Origin: Phocaeicola coprophilus
GTDB taxonomy: Bacteria; Bacteroidota; Bacteroidia; Bacteroidales; Bacteroidaceae
Assembly (NCBI GenBank): GCA_016900015.1
Contig: JACJJM010000026.1
Span: 1-51,578 of the forward strand
Direction: 5' to 3'
Length of the DNA: 51,578 bases
Below the pieces are notes generated by a model. That model searched no databases. It was not told where the DNA came from and saw only the letters and a list, made by a program, of their open reading frames with translations. Of the stretch, positions 43,857 through 51,578 are shown in pieces (position 1 is the first letter of the stretch; the number at the start of each line of letters is the position of its first letter). The translations under genes and the position numbers were made by a program.

Positions 43857-45107
43857 ATGAGCATCTCACCTCTACTCGAAGCTGCCCGGGAAGCCGCTTC
43901 GACACTGGCTTCGCTGGACGGGCAGACCATAGACAACGCGCTTCGCGCTGTGGGCGAAGCCCTCAAGACACAGACCGAAAGCCTGCTTTCGGCCAACAGA
44001 ATGGACTTGGCACGCATGAACCCGTGCGACCCCAAATATGACCGGCTGAAACTCACTCCGGAACGCCTGCTTGACATAGCCGAGGGCGTATGCCATGTGG
44101 CTGCGCTGCCTTCGCCCGTCGGACGCGTGCTCCAACACGAAGTGAGGCCGAACGGCTTGGACATCACCCGCATAAGCGTGCCCTTCGGTGTCATCGGCAT
44201 CATCTATGAAGCTCGCCCGAATGTGACATTTGACGTGTTTACCCTCTGCCTGAAAGCCGGCAGCGCATGTGTCCTGAAGGGAGGCAGCGACGCACAGGCA
44301 TCCAACGAAGCCGGCGTGAAACTCATCCGGGACACACTGCGACAGCAGGGACTGAACCCGGACATCGTCACCCTGCTCCCTCCCGGACATGAAAGCAGCG
44401 ACGAAATGCTTCGGGCCAACGACTACATCGACCTGCTCATCCCGCGGGGAAGCGCCGGACTTATCCGCCATGTGCGTGAACAGGCCACCGTCCCCGTCAT
44501 CGAAACGGGGGCAGGTGTCTGCCACACGTATTTCGACAGTGCGGGCGACGTGGAGAAAGGAAGCGCGATTGTAAACAATGCCAAGACACGGCGCGTGAGC
44601 GTGTGCAACGCACTCGACTGCCTGCTCATCCACCGCCGGAGGCTGGCCGACCTCCCCAGGCTGTGCTGCCCGCTGGCCGAAAACCAAGTGACACTCTATG
44701 CTGACGAGGAAGCCTTCCGGGCATTGGAGCCGCACTATCCGGCCAGCCTGCTCCGTCCGGCCACGGCTGCCAGCTTCGGAACGGAATTCCTGGACTACAA
44801 GATGGCCATACGCACCGTGTCGTCCCTGAGCGAAGCGCTGGACCACATCCGCCGCTATGGTTCCAAGCACAGTGAATGCATCGTGACCGAAGATGCCGGT
44901 GCAGCCGAACGCTTCACTGGGGAAGTGGACGCAGCCTGTGTCTATACCAACGCCTCCACGGCATTTACCGACGGGGCACAGTTCGGGCTGGGAGCGGAAA
45001 TCGGCATCAGCACGCAAAAGATGCACGCCCGCGGTCCGATGGGGTTGGAAGCGCTCACGACCTACAAATGGGTCATCCGCGGCAACGGACAAGTCCGCAC
45101 ACCTTGA
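43857..45107 (+). CDS. proA: Glutamate-5-semialdehyde dehydrogenase (gamma-glutamyl phosphate reductase)
   Basis: NADPH-dependent reductase of 416 residues, second step of proline synthesis. Aldehyde-dehydrogenase fold with the catalytic Cys at about residue 250 ([11 protein letters not shown]), the cofactor-binding [15 protein letters not shown] (about 109-123) and the C-terminal [22 protein letters not shown] pattern. It lies 15 bases after proB and 39 before argF', so proline and arginine synthesis share a transcript. Confidence 0.96.
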   Translation: MSISPLLEAAREAASTLASLDGQTIDNALRAVGEALKTQTESLLSANRMDLARMNPCDPKYDRLKLTPERLLDIAEGVCHVAALPSPVGRVLQHEVRPNGLDITRISVPFGVIGIIYEARPNVTFDVFTLCLKAGSACVLKGGSDAQASNEAGVKLIRDTLRQQGLNPDIVTLLPPGHESSDEMLRANDYIDLLIPRGSAGLIRHVREQATVPVIETGAGVCHTYFDSAGDVEKGSAIVNNAKTRRVSVCNALDCLLIHRRRLADLPRLCCPLAENQVTLYADEEAFRALEPHYPASLLRPATAASFGTEFLDYKMAIRTVSSLSEALDHIRRYGSKHSECIVTEDAGAAERFTGEVDAACVYTNASTAFTDGAQFGLGAEIGISTQKMHARGPMGLEALTTYKWVIRGNGQVRTP

Positions 45108-45146
45108 ACATATAGTCTCAAATCAAACCTAACAGATTAATCCAAT

Positions 45147-46100
45147 ATGAGAAACTTTACTTGCGTACATGACTTGGGCAACCTGAAAGAGGCCCTTCGC
45201 GAAGCGATGGAGATTAAAAACGACCGCTTCAAATACGTAGAACTGGGACGCAACAAGACGCTCCTGATGATTTTCTTCAACAGCAGCCTGCGCACCCGTC
45301 TCAGCACCCAAAAAGCAGCCCTCAACCTGGGCATGAATGTCATCGTACTCGACATCAACCAAGGGGCATGGAAGCTGGAAACCGAACGCGGCGTGGTGAT
45401 GGACGGCGACAAGCCGGAACATCTGCTCGAAGCCATCCCCGTGATGGGATGCTATTGCGACCTCATCGGCGTGCGCTCGTTCGCCCGCTTCGAACGCCGT
45501 GAGGACGACTACAACGAAACCATCCTGAACCAGTTCATCAAGTACTCCGGACGTCCGGTGTTCTCCATGGAAGCGGCCACCCGCCACCCGCTCCAAAGCT
45601 TTGCCGACCTGATAACCATCGAAGAATACAAGAAGACAACGCGCCCGAAAGTGGTCATGAGCTGGGCCCCGCACCCGCGCCCCCTGCCGCAGGCCGTGCC
45701 CAACTCGTTTGCCGAGTGGATGAATGCCACCGACTATGAATTTGTCATCACCCATCCCGAGGGCTACGAACTGGCTCCCGAGTTTGTGGGTAAGGCCCGT
45801 GTGGAATATGACCAGATGAAGGCGTTTGAAGGAGCAGATTTCGTCTACGCCAAAAGTTGGGCGGCATACAGCGGCGACAACTATGGCAAAATCCTGAGCA
45901 CCGACCGAAGCTGGACTGTCAGCGACCGGCAGATGGCTGTGACGAACAATGCCTATTTCATGCACTGCCTGCCGGTGCGCCGCAACATGATTGTGACGGA
46001 TGAGGTCATCGAAAGTCCGCAGTCCATCGTCATCCCGGAAGCTGCCAACCGCGAAATCTCGGCCACCGTCGTATTGAAACGCATGCTTGAATCATTGTGA
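45147..46100 (+). CDS. argF': N-succinylornithine carbamoyltransferase
   Basis: Transcarbamylase of 317 residues that makes N-succinylcitrulline from N-succinylornithine. The carbamoyl-phosphate site is FFNSSLRTRLST (residues 43-54), with HCLPVRRN and WAPHPRPLP further on. Residue 90, in GDKPEHL, is Pro; in studies of the B. fragilis enzyme Pro90 specifies succinylornithine where the Xanthomonas acetylornithine enzyme has Glu. Length and sequence fit the Bacteroides form. It is the last gene of the proB operon and is followed by a strong terminator. Confidence 0.93.
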   Translation: MRNFTCVHDLGNLKEALREAMEIKNDRFKYVELGRNKTLLMIFFNSSLRTRLSTQKAALNLGMNVIVLDINQGAWKLETERGVVMDGDKPEHLLEAIPVMGCYCDLIGVRSFARFERREDDYNETILNQFIKYSGRPVFSMEAATRHPLQSFADLITIEEYKKTTRPKVVMSWAPHPRPLPQAVPNSFAEWMNATDYEFVITHPEGYELAPEFVGKARVEYDQMKAFEGADFVYAKSWAAYSGDNYGKILSTDRSWTVSDRQMAVTNNAYFMHCLPVRRNMIVTDEVIESPQSIVIPEAANREISATVVLKRMLESL

Positions 46101-46174
46101 CCCCTCCACACAGCCGACCGCTCTGTCTCATGGCAGCAGATGCCGGAGGGACACGACCGTATTCATGACACCCT

Positions 46175-46218
46175 GACGAGTGCAGCGAGGACGACGCCAC
46201 GCCTGCACTCGTCTTTTT
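46175..46218 (+). terminator. Terminator of the proB-proA-argF' operon
   Basis: GACGAGTGCAG (46175-46185) pairs perfectly with CTGCACTCGTC (46203-46213), 11 bp with a 17-base loop, followed by TTTTT (46214-46218). It isolates the following region from upstream transcription. Confidence 0.85.
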
Positions 46219-46229
46219 GTAGAAGAAAG

Positions 46230-46270
46230 GTGTGGAGATTTTCCACACTGCATTCCACACCGTTCCACAC
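46230..46270 (+). promoter_or_regulatory. Direct repeats, possible enhancer-binding sites
   Basis: TTCCACAC occurs at 46241, 46253 and 46263, and the inverted half GTGTGGA at 46230-46236 makes the palindrome GTGTGGA-N5-TCCACAC. The group lies about 155-195 bases upstream of the start predicted from the sigma-54 promoter, a usual distance for NtrC-type activator sites. Confidence 0.5.
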
Positions 46271-46396
46271 ATTTCCCCATCCCGCTTCTGTTCATGCCGG
46301 CTTTATTTGTTCCCAAAAGACGCTTCAGACAAGAAAATCGTCCTGAAACCGACAAAACTCTCCCCAAATCGCCCCTCTTCCCCTCCATCCGGCCCT

Positions 46397-46413
46397 TTGG
46401 CACGGTGATTGCA
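46397..46413 (+). promoter_or_regulatory. Sigma-54 (RpoN) promoter
   Basis: TTGGCACGGTGATTGCA matches the -24/-12 consensus (TTGGCACG-N4-TTGCA/T) at every key position, with exactly ten bases between the GG at 46399-46400 and the GC at 46411-46412. Transcription would start near 46424. No annotated gene follows on this strand before 48889. Confidence 0.7.
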
Positions 46414-46423
46414 AAATCAATAG

Positions 46424-46798
46424 AGAGCAAGCGCAAGACAACACAACTTGCTTACGTAAACAACAACATTATCCGAAAGTATCCGGAAGCAAGAGGAGAA
46501 AATAGGTGAGGAAAAGCCAGACAGTCGCCGCTTTTACAAGATATTAAAAGCCGCTCAAACGGCCATTCATCACACTGCGTTTACCACTTGCGAACGATTG
46601 GAAAGGCTAAAATGTTTCCGACGGGAAAGCCGACCCCCTTTTCTCCTCGTTGCTACCGATACGCTGTAAAAAAACAAACGGACTAAAAAGGACCACATAC
46701 ACACAACTTCATATGATTAAAAATTCTCCTTAAGAGACTTGAAACTAAACAGAAAAGCGGCTCCCCATTCGTGATTGAACCGGGAGTCGCGTTTTTTT
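46424..46798 (+). ncRNA. Candidate RpoN-dependent small RNA
   Basis: A transcript of about 375 bases is predicted from the sigma-54 promoter to the hairpin at 46757-46798. It contains a hairpin GCTTTTA/TAAAAGC (about 46530-46551) and a short GCCG/CGGC stem just after it. The only small open frames with any ribosome-binding signal are 24 codons at 46612-46686 (MFPTGKPTPFSPRCYRYAVK start) and a 13-codon GTG frame at 46506; neither is recognised. Whether it is a regulatory RNA or encodes a peptide is open. Confidence 0.4.
46757..46798 (+). terminator. Terminator, possibly bidirectional
   Basis: GCGGCTCCC (46757-46765) pairs with GGGAGTCGC (46782-46790) with one G-U pair, followed on the plus strand by seven T (46792-46798). 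On the minus strand the same stem is followed by TTTTCTG and may end the comEA-like to oxidoreductase transcript. Confidence 0.75.
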
Positions 46799-46860
46799 AT
46801 ATCCTTGAAAACGGGGAGGCCTCAACGGAAAAGAGACGGAAATAAAGGGAATCGACCGCC

Positions 46861-47835
46861 TTACTCCTCAAATGGATAGCGTATGCCCCAGGCCGCACGC
46901 AAATCGTCCATCATACGCATCACGCGCAACGTCTCCTCATGGGGCATGGCAGGAGCTTCCAACCAGCCGCAACGCAAAGCCTCGGCACACGCATAGATTT
47001 CGTATTCGTAGCCTGTGATTTGCCGCGGGCAGTCATAGACGGATTTGACCTGATATGCATTATCCACCACAGTCACCCGCTGAGGATTGTTAATGTTTTC
47101 CACAATAAGGTGTCCCTTGTCGCCGGAGATGATGCCCAGCCGGTCTGTACGTGCCATCATCGTGCTGCTGAGTACCGCCATGCGCCCATCCGTATAAGTC
47201 AACGAAATGCTTTCCTGTGCGTCCACTCCCGTAAGTGTCTTCGTGCACGTCGACGTCACACTTTCCACGTCCGTGCCAAATGCCATCAAGGCAAAGTTGA
47301 GCGCATACACGCCCAAATCAAGCAAGGCACCTCCGGCCAAAGAAGGATTCATGATACGTTCTTTCCCTTCCAAGGGATAGCCCAAGTTGGCCGTCAACAT
47401 CATAGGACGCCCGATGACACCACTGGCAAGCAATTCGCTGACCGTATGCGACAGTGGCATGTAGCGTGTCCAGATGGCTTCCGTGATGAAGATGCGGTGC
47501 TCGCGTGCATAACGCAACACTTCCTCAGCCTGACGTGCATTCGCCGTAAAGGCTTTCTCGCAAAGCACCGGTTTGCCGGCACGCAGGCACATCATCGCAT
47601 GTGCATGGTGGTGAGAATGCGGTGTAGCGATGTAGACCAAATCGACCTCCGGGTCTGCCACCAGTTCTTCATACGAACCGTATGCCCGACGAAAATTCCA
47701 CTCTGCAGCAAAAGCACGCGCTGAGTCCAGACTGCGCGAAGCAATGGCGTACGCGTCAGCTTCGCCTTTCATCCCGGCAAGGGTGGCAGCCATCTTAGCG
47801 GCAATGGCGCCTGCACCGATAATTCCTACTTTCAT
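46861..47835 (-). CDS. Gfo/Idh/MocA-family NAD(P)-dependent oxidoreductase
   Basis: A 324-residue sugar-dehydrogenase-like enzyme. The N-terminal Rossmann domain (about 1-118) starts VGIIGAGAIAAKMA; the catalytic region has CEKAFTAN, a variant of the EKP motif; the C-terminal half is the substrate-binding alpha/beta domain with GGALLDLGVYALNFAL. It resembles the dihydrodiol-dehydrogenase-like subgroup, but the substrate is unknown. It follows the helix-hairpin-helix gene by 47 bases on the same strand and is probably co-transcribed. Confidence 0.92.
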   Translation of the reverse strand: MKVGIIGAGAIAAKMAATLAGMKGEADAYAIASRSLDSARAFAAEWNFRRAYGSYEELVADPEVDLVYIATPHSHHHAHAMMCLRAGKPVLCEKAFTANARQAEEVLRYAREHRIFITEAIWTRYMPLSHTVSELLASGVIGRPMMLTANLGYPLEGKERIMNPSLAGGALLDLGVYALNFALMAFGTDVESVTSTCTKTLTGVDAQESISLTYTDGRMAVLSSTMMARTDRLGIISGDKGHLIVENINNPQRVTVVDNAYQVKSVYDCPRQITGYEYEIYACAEALRCGWLEAPAMPHEETLRVMRMMDDLRAAWGIRYPFEE

Positions 47836-47882
47836 AATCGTTCTTGTATTTTATAGTTGATGATTTCCAACGTCCTGTGTTG

Positions 47883-48803
47883 TCAGTCAAAATCGACATA
47901 GTAACGGAGACGTTCCAGGTCTTTCTTCGTAAACTCCTCATAAAGCGCCAACTGAGGAAGCGAATCAAGCCGCCCGTACTTATGGCGATGTTCCACGATA
48001 ACCTTTGCCTGATAAAAATTCAAATACGGATGCCGGCGCAGTCGGTCGACGTCCCAGCGGTTGACACGAAGTGACTTCACGGGCAATCGTCCGACCCTGA
48101 ACCAGCGGGCCACACTATCGGGCATCCCCTGTATCTCTGCCAACTGGCTCACGGCATAATATCCTCCCAACTGGCGACGGTAGGCCACAATCCGCGCCGC
48201 CCGCACCCGTCCAATGCCCGGAACACGCTTCAGGCTGGCCGTGTCGGCATCATTGAGATCAATCACTGTCCCTTCCGCATATTTCAGCACCCGGCCCGTC
48301 ACAGGTCGCGCAGCAGGAAACTCCGGTTTGAGAGGGAGAGGTGTTGAAGTACGGTTGACAGGTTTGTCTTGACGAATACGTATATAAGGGAGTAGACGGC
48401 GATAGTCTTCTGTGGAAAGTCCGTAGATTTTTGCAAGAGATTCCGAAGTGCGGAAGACACCGCCCCGGGCACGATATTTCAAGATGTTTCGCACCACAAA
48501 ATCTGACAATCCCAACTGTGTCAACTGAGATGAATCAGCCGTGTTGGGGTCAAACGGGAACATGGCGGCAGGCTTCCCGCTGACATGCGAATGGCTCTCT
48601 CTCCTCCCTTGCCGCCGAAGGCTGTCGGCCTTCTCCACGGAAACCCGAAAAGCCTCCAGGGCTTCATCTCCGGCATCGTCCGGTGACTGCGGTGCGTAAT
48701 GCCGGTAGGCCAGTAACGACACGGCCAACACTGCCGCTAGTACCAGAAGCAGGGTGAGAAGCCGCCGCTCGGCACGGGAGAAATAAAAGAAGTCTTTCCA
48801 CAT
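47883..48803 (-). CDS. Helix-hairpin-helix (ComEA-like) protein
   Basis: A 306-residue protein with an N-terminal membrane anchor (about residues 14-33, LLTLLLVLAAVLAVSLLA) and three helix-hairpin-helix units, at about 90-140 (LTQLGLSDFVVRNILKYR), 185-235 (LKRVPGIGRVRAARIVAYRR) and 255-300 (LNFYQAKVIVEHRHKYG). ComEA-type proteins bind DNA at the cell surface during transformation; in Bacteroidetes this multi-HhH form is widespread and its role is less certain. Divergent from the VanZ gene. Confidence 0.88.
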   Translation of the reverse strand: MWKDFFYFSRAERRLLTLLLVLAAVLAVSLLAYRHYAPQSPDDAGDEALEAFRVSVEKADSLRRQGRRESHSHVSGKPAAMFPFDPNTADSSQLTQLGLSDFVVRNILKYRARGGVFRTSESLAKIYGLSTEDYRRLLPYIRIRQDKPVNRTSTPLPLKPEFPAARPVTGRVLKYAEGTVIDLNDADTASLKRVPGIGRVRAARIVAYRRQLGGYYAVSQLAEIQGMPDSVARWFRVGRLPVKSLRVNRWDVDRLRRHPYLNFYQAKVIVEHRHKYGRLDSLPQLALYEEFTKKDLERLRYYVDFD

Positions 48804-48832
48804 CGGGCGTTATTTTAAGATAAAAAGTCGCA

Positions 48833-48840
48833 CAAATATA
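48833..48840 (-). promoter_or_regulatory. -7 box for the HhH/oxidoreductase unit
   Basis: On the minus strand TATATTTG matches TAnnTTTG, 30 bases before the ATG at 48803. No clear -33 TTTG. It lies 12 bases from the opposing -7 box of the VanZ gene. Confidence 0.4.
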
Positions 48841-48851
48841 CGGAGAATTTA

Positions 48852-48859
48852 TACTTTTG
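48852..48859 (+). promoter_or_regulatory. -7 box for the VanZ gene
   Basis: TACTTTTG matches TAnnTTTG, 30 bases before the ATG at 48889. The -33 region is poor. The two divergent promoters overlap, so they may compete. Confidence 0.4.
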
Positions 48860-48888
48860 CCATGTAAACCAAAACGAATTAGTCGGCC

Positions 48889-49278
48889 ATGTCCAAATTG
48901 ATATTGCGCTACACCGTGTCTTGGCTGCTCATTGCAGCCATCCTTTTAGCGAGTTTCATTCATGTGCCTGAAACTCCGATGGACGACGTGCCTCTCATGG
49001 ACAAATGGGTACACATCGTCATGTATTTCACACTTGCCTCCAGCCTCTGGATCGAATATCTGCGAAGCCACTCACGCATCCATTACTTCAAACTTTGCAT
49101 CGGGGCCATCGTGCTTCCCATCCTGATGAGCGGCCTCATCGAACTGCTGCAAGCCTATTGCACAGAGACCCGTTCGGGCGACTGGCTCGACTTCCTGGCC
49201 AACACCATCGGCGTGGTCCTTTCCGCCCTGCTGGGTTTTGCCTGGTATCGACGCCAATTTCTCAAGAAAGCAGACTGA
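48889..49278 (+). CDS. VanZ-family membrane protein
   Basis: A 129-residue integral membrane protein with four hydrophobic spans. The family hallmark is the polar cluster between the spans: DKWVHIVMYF, SGLIELLQAY, and RSGDWLDFLANTIGV. VanZ-like proteins are linked to glycopeptide tolerance in some Gram-positives, but most, including this one, have no known role; nothing here implies resistance. Confidence 0.87.
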   Translation: MSKLILRYTVSWLLIAAILLASFIHVPETPMDDVPLMDKWVHIVMYFTLASSLWIEYLRSHSRIHYFKLCIGAIVLPILMSGLIELLQAYCTETRSGDWLDFLANTIGVVLSALLGFAWYRRQFLKKAD

Positions 49279-49361
49279 ATGAAGACATACAGAGTCCCAA
49301 GCAGGATGCTTCGGGACGCTGTAACCTTTTCAATATAAAAACAAAATAGGAGGAATAAAAC

Positions 49362-49925
49362 ATGAGAAAGAATTTTGGAGCTAAACCGTGGACTTATCCG
49401 CAACCTGTATTCATCATCGCTACTTATGACGAAGAAGGCCGTCCCGACGCCATGAATGCAGCTTGGGGAGGCATTGACTATGATGACCAAATCAACTTGT
49501 GTCTGAGCGCAGGCCATAAGACCGTGAAAAACCTGCTCGCCACAAAGGCATTCACCGTAAGCATGGGCACAGCCGACCAACTGGTGGCATGTGACTATGT
49601 GGGCATCGTGTCGGCCAACAATGTGACAGGCAAATTTGAAAAAGCCGGCTTTCATGCCGTGAAGTCTGAGTTTGTCAATGCACCTCTTATTGCCGAATTG
49701 CCGATGGCAGTAGAATGCGAACTCGTGTCATACGACCCGGAAATGTGCCATCTGGTGGGAAAGATTGTCAATGTGTCTGCTGACGAAAGCATCTTGGATG
49801 AAAAGGGCAAAATCGACCCAAGCAAACTGCGTCCCATTACATTCGACCCCGTACACAATGACTACCTTGTCATCGGTGAAAAAGTGGGGAATGCATTCAA
49901 AGACGGGACAGCGTTGAAGAAATGA
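49362..49925 (+). CDS. Flavin reductase-like FMN-binding protein
   Basis: A 187-residue split-barrel flavoprotein. The N-terminal PQPVFIIATYDEEGRPDAMNAAWGG (here FIIATYDEEGRPDAMNAAW) and the FMN-phosphate-binding region SAGHKTVKNLLATKAF are typical. It has a strong ribosome-binding site (AGGAGG, eight bases before the ATG), unusual for this group. The stop codon overlaps the next gene by four bases (ATGA), indicating coupled translation. The electron acceptor is not known. Confidence 0.9.
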   Translation: MRKNFGAKPWTYPQPVFIIATYDEEGRPDAMNAAWGGIDYDDQINLCLSAGHKTVKNLLATKAFTVSMGTADQLVACDYVGIVSANNVTGKFEKAGFHAVKSEFVNAPLIAELPMAVECELVSYDPEMCHLVGKIVNVSADESILDEKGKIDPSKLRPITFDPVHNDYLVIGEKVGNAFKDGTALKK

Positions 49926-50626
49926 AAAACCAATCAGATTTCATCCATAGTGCCGAGGAGCTCGAACGGCAGGTTGAAAAGCTAGGTTTCCTGCCGTTTT
50001 TCCGTTGTGGCATCCCAGGTTTCTCCATCGAGGAACGTACCGCCCCGGAGTATTGGTTCTCCGACGAAGAGGAAGGCCCTTGGGAATGGAAAGGCCCCGT
50101 CATCCGTGAAGGTCACTGTGCTTACGGCAAACTGTTCAACAAGAAAGCCGGGTATGTCAGCCTGGAATGGTTGCCCGACTTCATGAACTACCGACGCTCC
50201 CGACATTATGCTAAAGACGAAGACACGGAAGCACTTGACGACGTGGTGCTCCAGGCTATCGTGTCTGAAGGCAGTGCGACGGTGAGAGAACTGCGCCGCT
50301 TGCTTGGATTTGCCAAAGGACGCAGCAAACGCAAACCGACAGACTTGGTGGACTCCATGCCTGACGAAGGCAAACTCTCTCTTGACCCTATCCTGACACG
50401 ACTGATGATGGGTTTGCACGTCGTCATTGCCGACTTCGAATACTACATCGACCGTCATGGTAGGCCTTATGGCTGGGGAGTGGCCCGATATACGACCCCG
50501 GAAGCGCTCTACGGCCTGCAAACCACGGGAAATACTCCCGAAGAGTCCTACCACAAACTGTACCGGCATTTCCGCACCTTGCTACCGGAAGCAAAAGAAC
50601 CCATGCTCCTAAAGCTGCTTGGCTAA
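49922..50626 (+). CDS. Uncharacterised protein, possibly AlkZ-related
   Basis: A 234-residue soluble protein. The N-terminal half carries GIPGFSIEERTAPEYWFSDE and GPWEWKGPVIREG; the middle has a winged-helix-like stretch (SEGSATVRELRRLLGFAKGRSKRK, seen as ATVRELRRLLGFAKG); the C-terminus has YGWGVARYTTPEALYG. The pattern resembles the proteins called AlkZ-related in Bacteroides, related to HTH_42 DNA glycosylases, but the match is by memory only and no catalytic residues can be assigned. It overlaps the flavin reductase gene by four bases. Confidence 0.7.
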   Translation: MKNQSDFIHSAEELERQVEKLGFLPFFRCGIPGFSIEERTAPEYWFSDEEEGPWEWKGPVIREGHCAYGKLFNKKAGYVSLEWLPDFMNYRRSRHYAKDEDTEALDDVVLQAIVSEGSATVRELRRLLGFAKGRSKRKPTDLVDSMPDEGKLSLDPILTRLMMGLHVVIADFEYYIDRHGRPYGWGVARYTTPEALYGLQTTGNTPEESYHKLYRHFRTLLPEAKEPMLLKLLG

Positions 50627-50689
50627 CAAGCGTGCAGTTTCAGGAACATGGGTTTTATCGCAGCTTCCCATCCACGAGGATGACTCCTG

Positions 50690-51340
50690 TCACAGATGCG
50701 GGAAGCTAGTCTGAATAATATCGGTCAAAATCGGACGAATACCGCCCACAAAACATTCCACCGCGATAACCATCAGGATAAGTCCCATAAGACGCATCAT
50801 CACATTGTTGCCCGTTTCACCAATCACGGCCACGAGACGTGTCGACTCCTTCAATATAAAGTAGGTCAGCACATAGACCAAAGCGATAACTGCTATAAGA
50901 ACCGCTTTCAAGTCCCAGGACTTAGCTGCATCCATCATCATAATGCCATTGGCTATGGCACCTGGTCCGCAAAGCATCGGAATGGACAGAGGTGTAATCG
51001 AGATGTCATTGGCATACGTGCGAATTTCTTCATCCTTCAACTTAATGTTGGTAAACCGTGCTTGCAGCATATCATAACCTATCTTGAAAATGATGAAACC
51101 AGCAGCAATCCTGAAACCATTGGTCGAAATGCCGAAGAATTTAAATAGAAATTGACCAGAAAAAGTGAATACCATCAATATGAGAAATGAAATAATGGTA
51201 GCTCTCTTCACAATGTGCCGACGTTCTTGATTGCTCATGCCTTGCGTCATCGTCAAAAAAACAGGCATTGTCCCCAAAGGATTGGTCAGTGTGAAAAACG
51301 AAGTGAAGCACAACAAAGCAAACGGAAATAGTGTATCCAT
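50690..51340 (-). CDS. MarC-family membrane protein
   Basis: A 216-residue inner-membrane protein of the MarC (UPF0056) family with six hydrophobic spans. Family segments are FFTLTNPLGTMPVFLTMTQ near the start, the polar loop ITPLSIPMLCGPGAIA, and NVMMRLMGLILMVIAVEC near the end. The function is not established; earlier links to multiple antibiotic resistance in E. coli were not confirmed. It is convergent with the AlkZ-related gene, 63 bases apart. Confidence 0.93.
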   Translation of the reverse strand: MDTLFPFALLCFTSFFTLTNPLGTMPVFLTMTQGMSNQERRHIVKRATIISFLILMVFTFSGQFLFKFFGISTNGFRIAAGFIIFKIGYDMLQARFTNIKLKDEEIRTYANDISITPLSIPMLCGPGAIANGIMMMDAAKSWDLKAVLIAVIALVYVLTYFILKESTRLVAVIGETGNNVMMRLMGLILMVIAVECFVGGIRPILTDIIQTSFPHL

Positions 51341-51386
51341 AACCTCCTTATTTTACGACTAAAAAAACAATATCTAATTGAAGCCA

Positions 51387-51416
51387 CAAAAGTAACCATT
51401 CTTTCTACACTTCAAA
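51387..51416 (-). promoter_or_regulatory. Promoter of the marC-like gene
   Basis: On the minus strand TACTTTTG (51387-51394) matches the -7 consensus and TTTG (51413-51416) lies 18 bases upstream. Transcription would start near 51380, 40 bases before the ATG. Confidence 0.6.
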
Positions 51417-51466
51417 ATCAGACTCCATGAAAAGTGAATGTTTTATGCTAAAAAACATATAATTCA

Positions 51467-51497
51467 TTTGCAAGTTTCGAAAAAGTCAGTACCTTTG
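51467..51497 (+). promoter_or_regulatory. Promoter of tRNA-Lys
   Basis: TTTG (51467-51470), 19 bases, then TACCTTTG (51490-51497): a full match to the Bacteroidetes primary sigma-factor consensus and the cleanest promoter in the window. Transcription would start near 51504, about 30 bases before the mature tRNA. Confidence 0.85.
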
Positions 51498-51532
51498 CAC
51501 TCGCAATTCAGAAATGATGCAAAATAAGGTTT

Positions 51533-51578
51533 GATTCGCTAGCTCAGCTGGTAGAGCACAACACTTTTAATGTTGGGG
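51533..51578 (+). tRNA. tRNA-Lys(UUU), 5' part
   Basis: The 5' acceptor strand GATTCGC, D-arm GCTCAGCTGGTAGAGC and anticodon stem-loop CAACA-CTTTTAA-TGTTG are present, with TTT at the anticodon. The remaining T-arm and 3' acceptor strand lie beyond the window edge. Confidence 0.92.

Noticed and set aside
46128-46509. Frames of about 102-109 codons on both strands around the sigma-54 promoter
   Set aside because: They run through the argF' terminator, the TTCCACAC repeats and the promoter; no domain.
49294-49317. GTCCC-AAGC/GCTT-GGGAC hairpin after the VanZ gene as terminator
   Set aside because: The stem is fair (9 bp with a bulge), but no T-run follows and the flavin reductase gene begins soon after.
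50662-50707. AGCTTCCC/GGGAAGCT hairpin as terminator between the AlkZ-like and marC-like genes
   Set aside because: The stem is only 8 bp, has a 30-base loop, no T-run, and one arm lies in the marC coding sequence.

Overview
The window is a chromosomal segment from a member of the order Bacteroidales (a Bacteroides, Phocaeicola or Prevotella-like gut bacterium). The evidence is a SusC/SusD pair, promoters of the Bacteroidetes type (TTTG, about 19 bases, then TAnnTTTG), an arginine pathway with the Bacteroides N-succinylornithine transcarbamylase, and a rhamnose cluster next to arginine genes. Genus and species cannot be fixed from the sequence alone.

Left third (171-18292, minus strand): one long ribosomal-protein supercluster read from rpsL leftwards: rpsL, rpsG, fusA, then the S10, spc and alpha operons fused end to end, including secY, map, infA, rpmJ, rpoA and rplQ. 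Two small genes, rpmD and rpmJ, were located by hand translation. A good promoter lies upstream of rpsL, a terminator follows rplQ, and there is a terminator-like hairpin between fusA and rpsJ.

Middle (18293-27035): an intergenic region of about 1.2 kb rich in inverted repeats, a TonB-dependent receptor, a DUF456 membrane protein, and a minus-strand L-rhamnose cluster (rhaB, rhaI, rhaT, rhaD).

Arginine/proline block (27468-46100, mostly plus strand): argR, a GNAT acyltransferase that probably acts as N-succinylglutamate synthase, argG, a small pspC-domain gene, argC and argD; then, after an inserted minus-strand SusC/SusD pair, proC, an XRE-cupin regulator, an acyl-CoA synthetase, a DUF2007 gene, an orphan ECF sigma factor, proB, proA and the transcarbamylase argF'. 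The transcarbamylase has Pro at position 90, the residue associated with succinyl rather than acetyl substrates, so the cell probably makes arginine through succinylated intermediates.

Right end (46101-51578): an intergenic region carrying a near-consensus sigma-54 promoter, upstream direct repeats and a downstream terminator but no recognisable gene, so it is a candidate RpoN-dependent small RNA. It is followed by a Gfo/Idh/MocA oxidoreductase, a helix-hairpin-helix ComEA-like protein, a VanZ protein, a flavin reductase, an AlkZ-like protein, a MarC protein and the 5' part of tRNA-Lys(UUU).

The most unusual non-coding features are three intergenic arrays built on a 22-base period with a GAAAGG core (18968, 27215 and 37961), a 24-base-period array after argD, and a perfect 41-bp inverted repeat with G-quadruplex motifs before proB.
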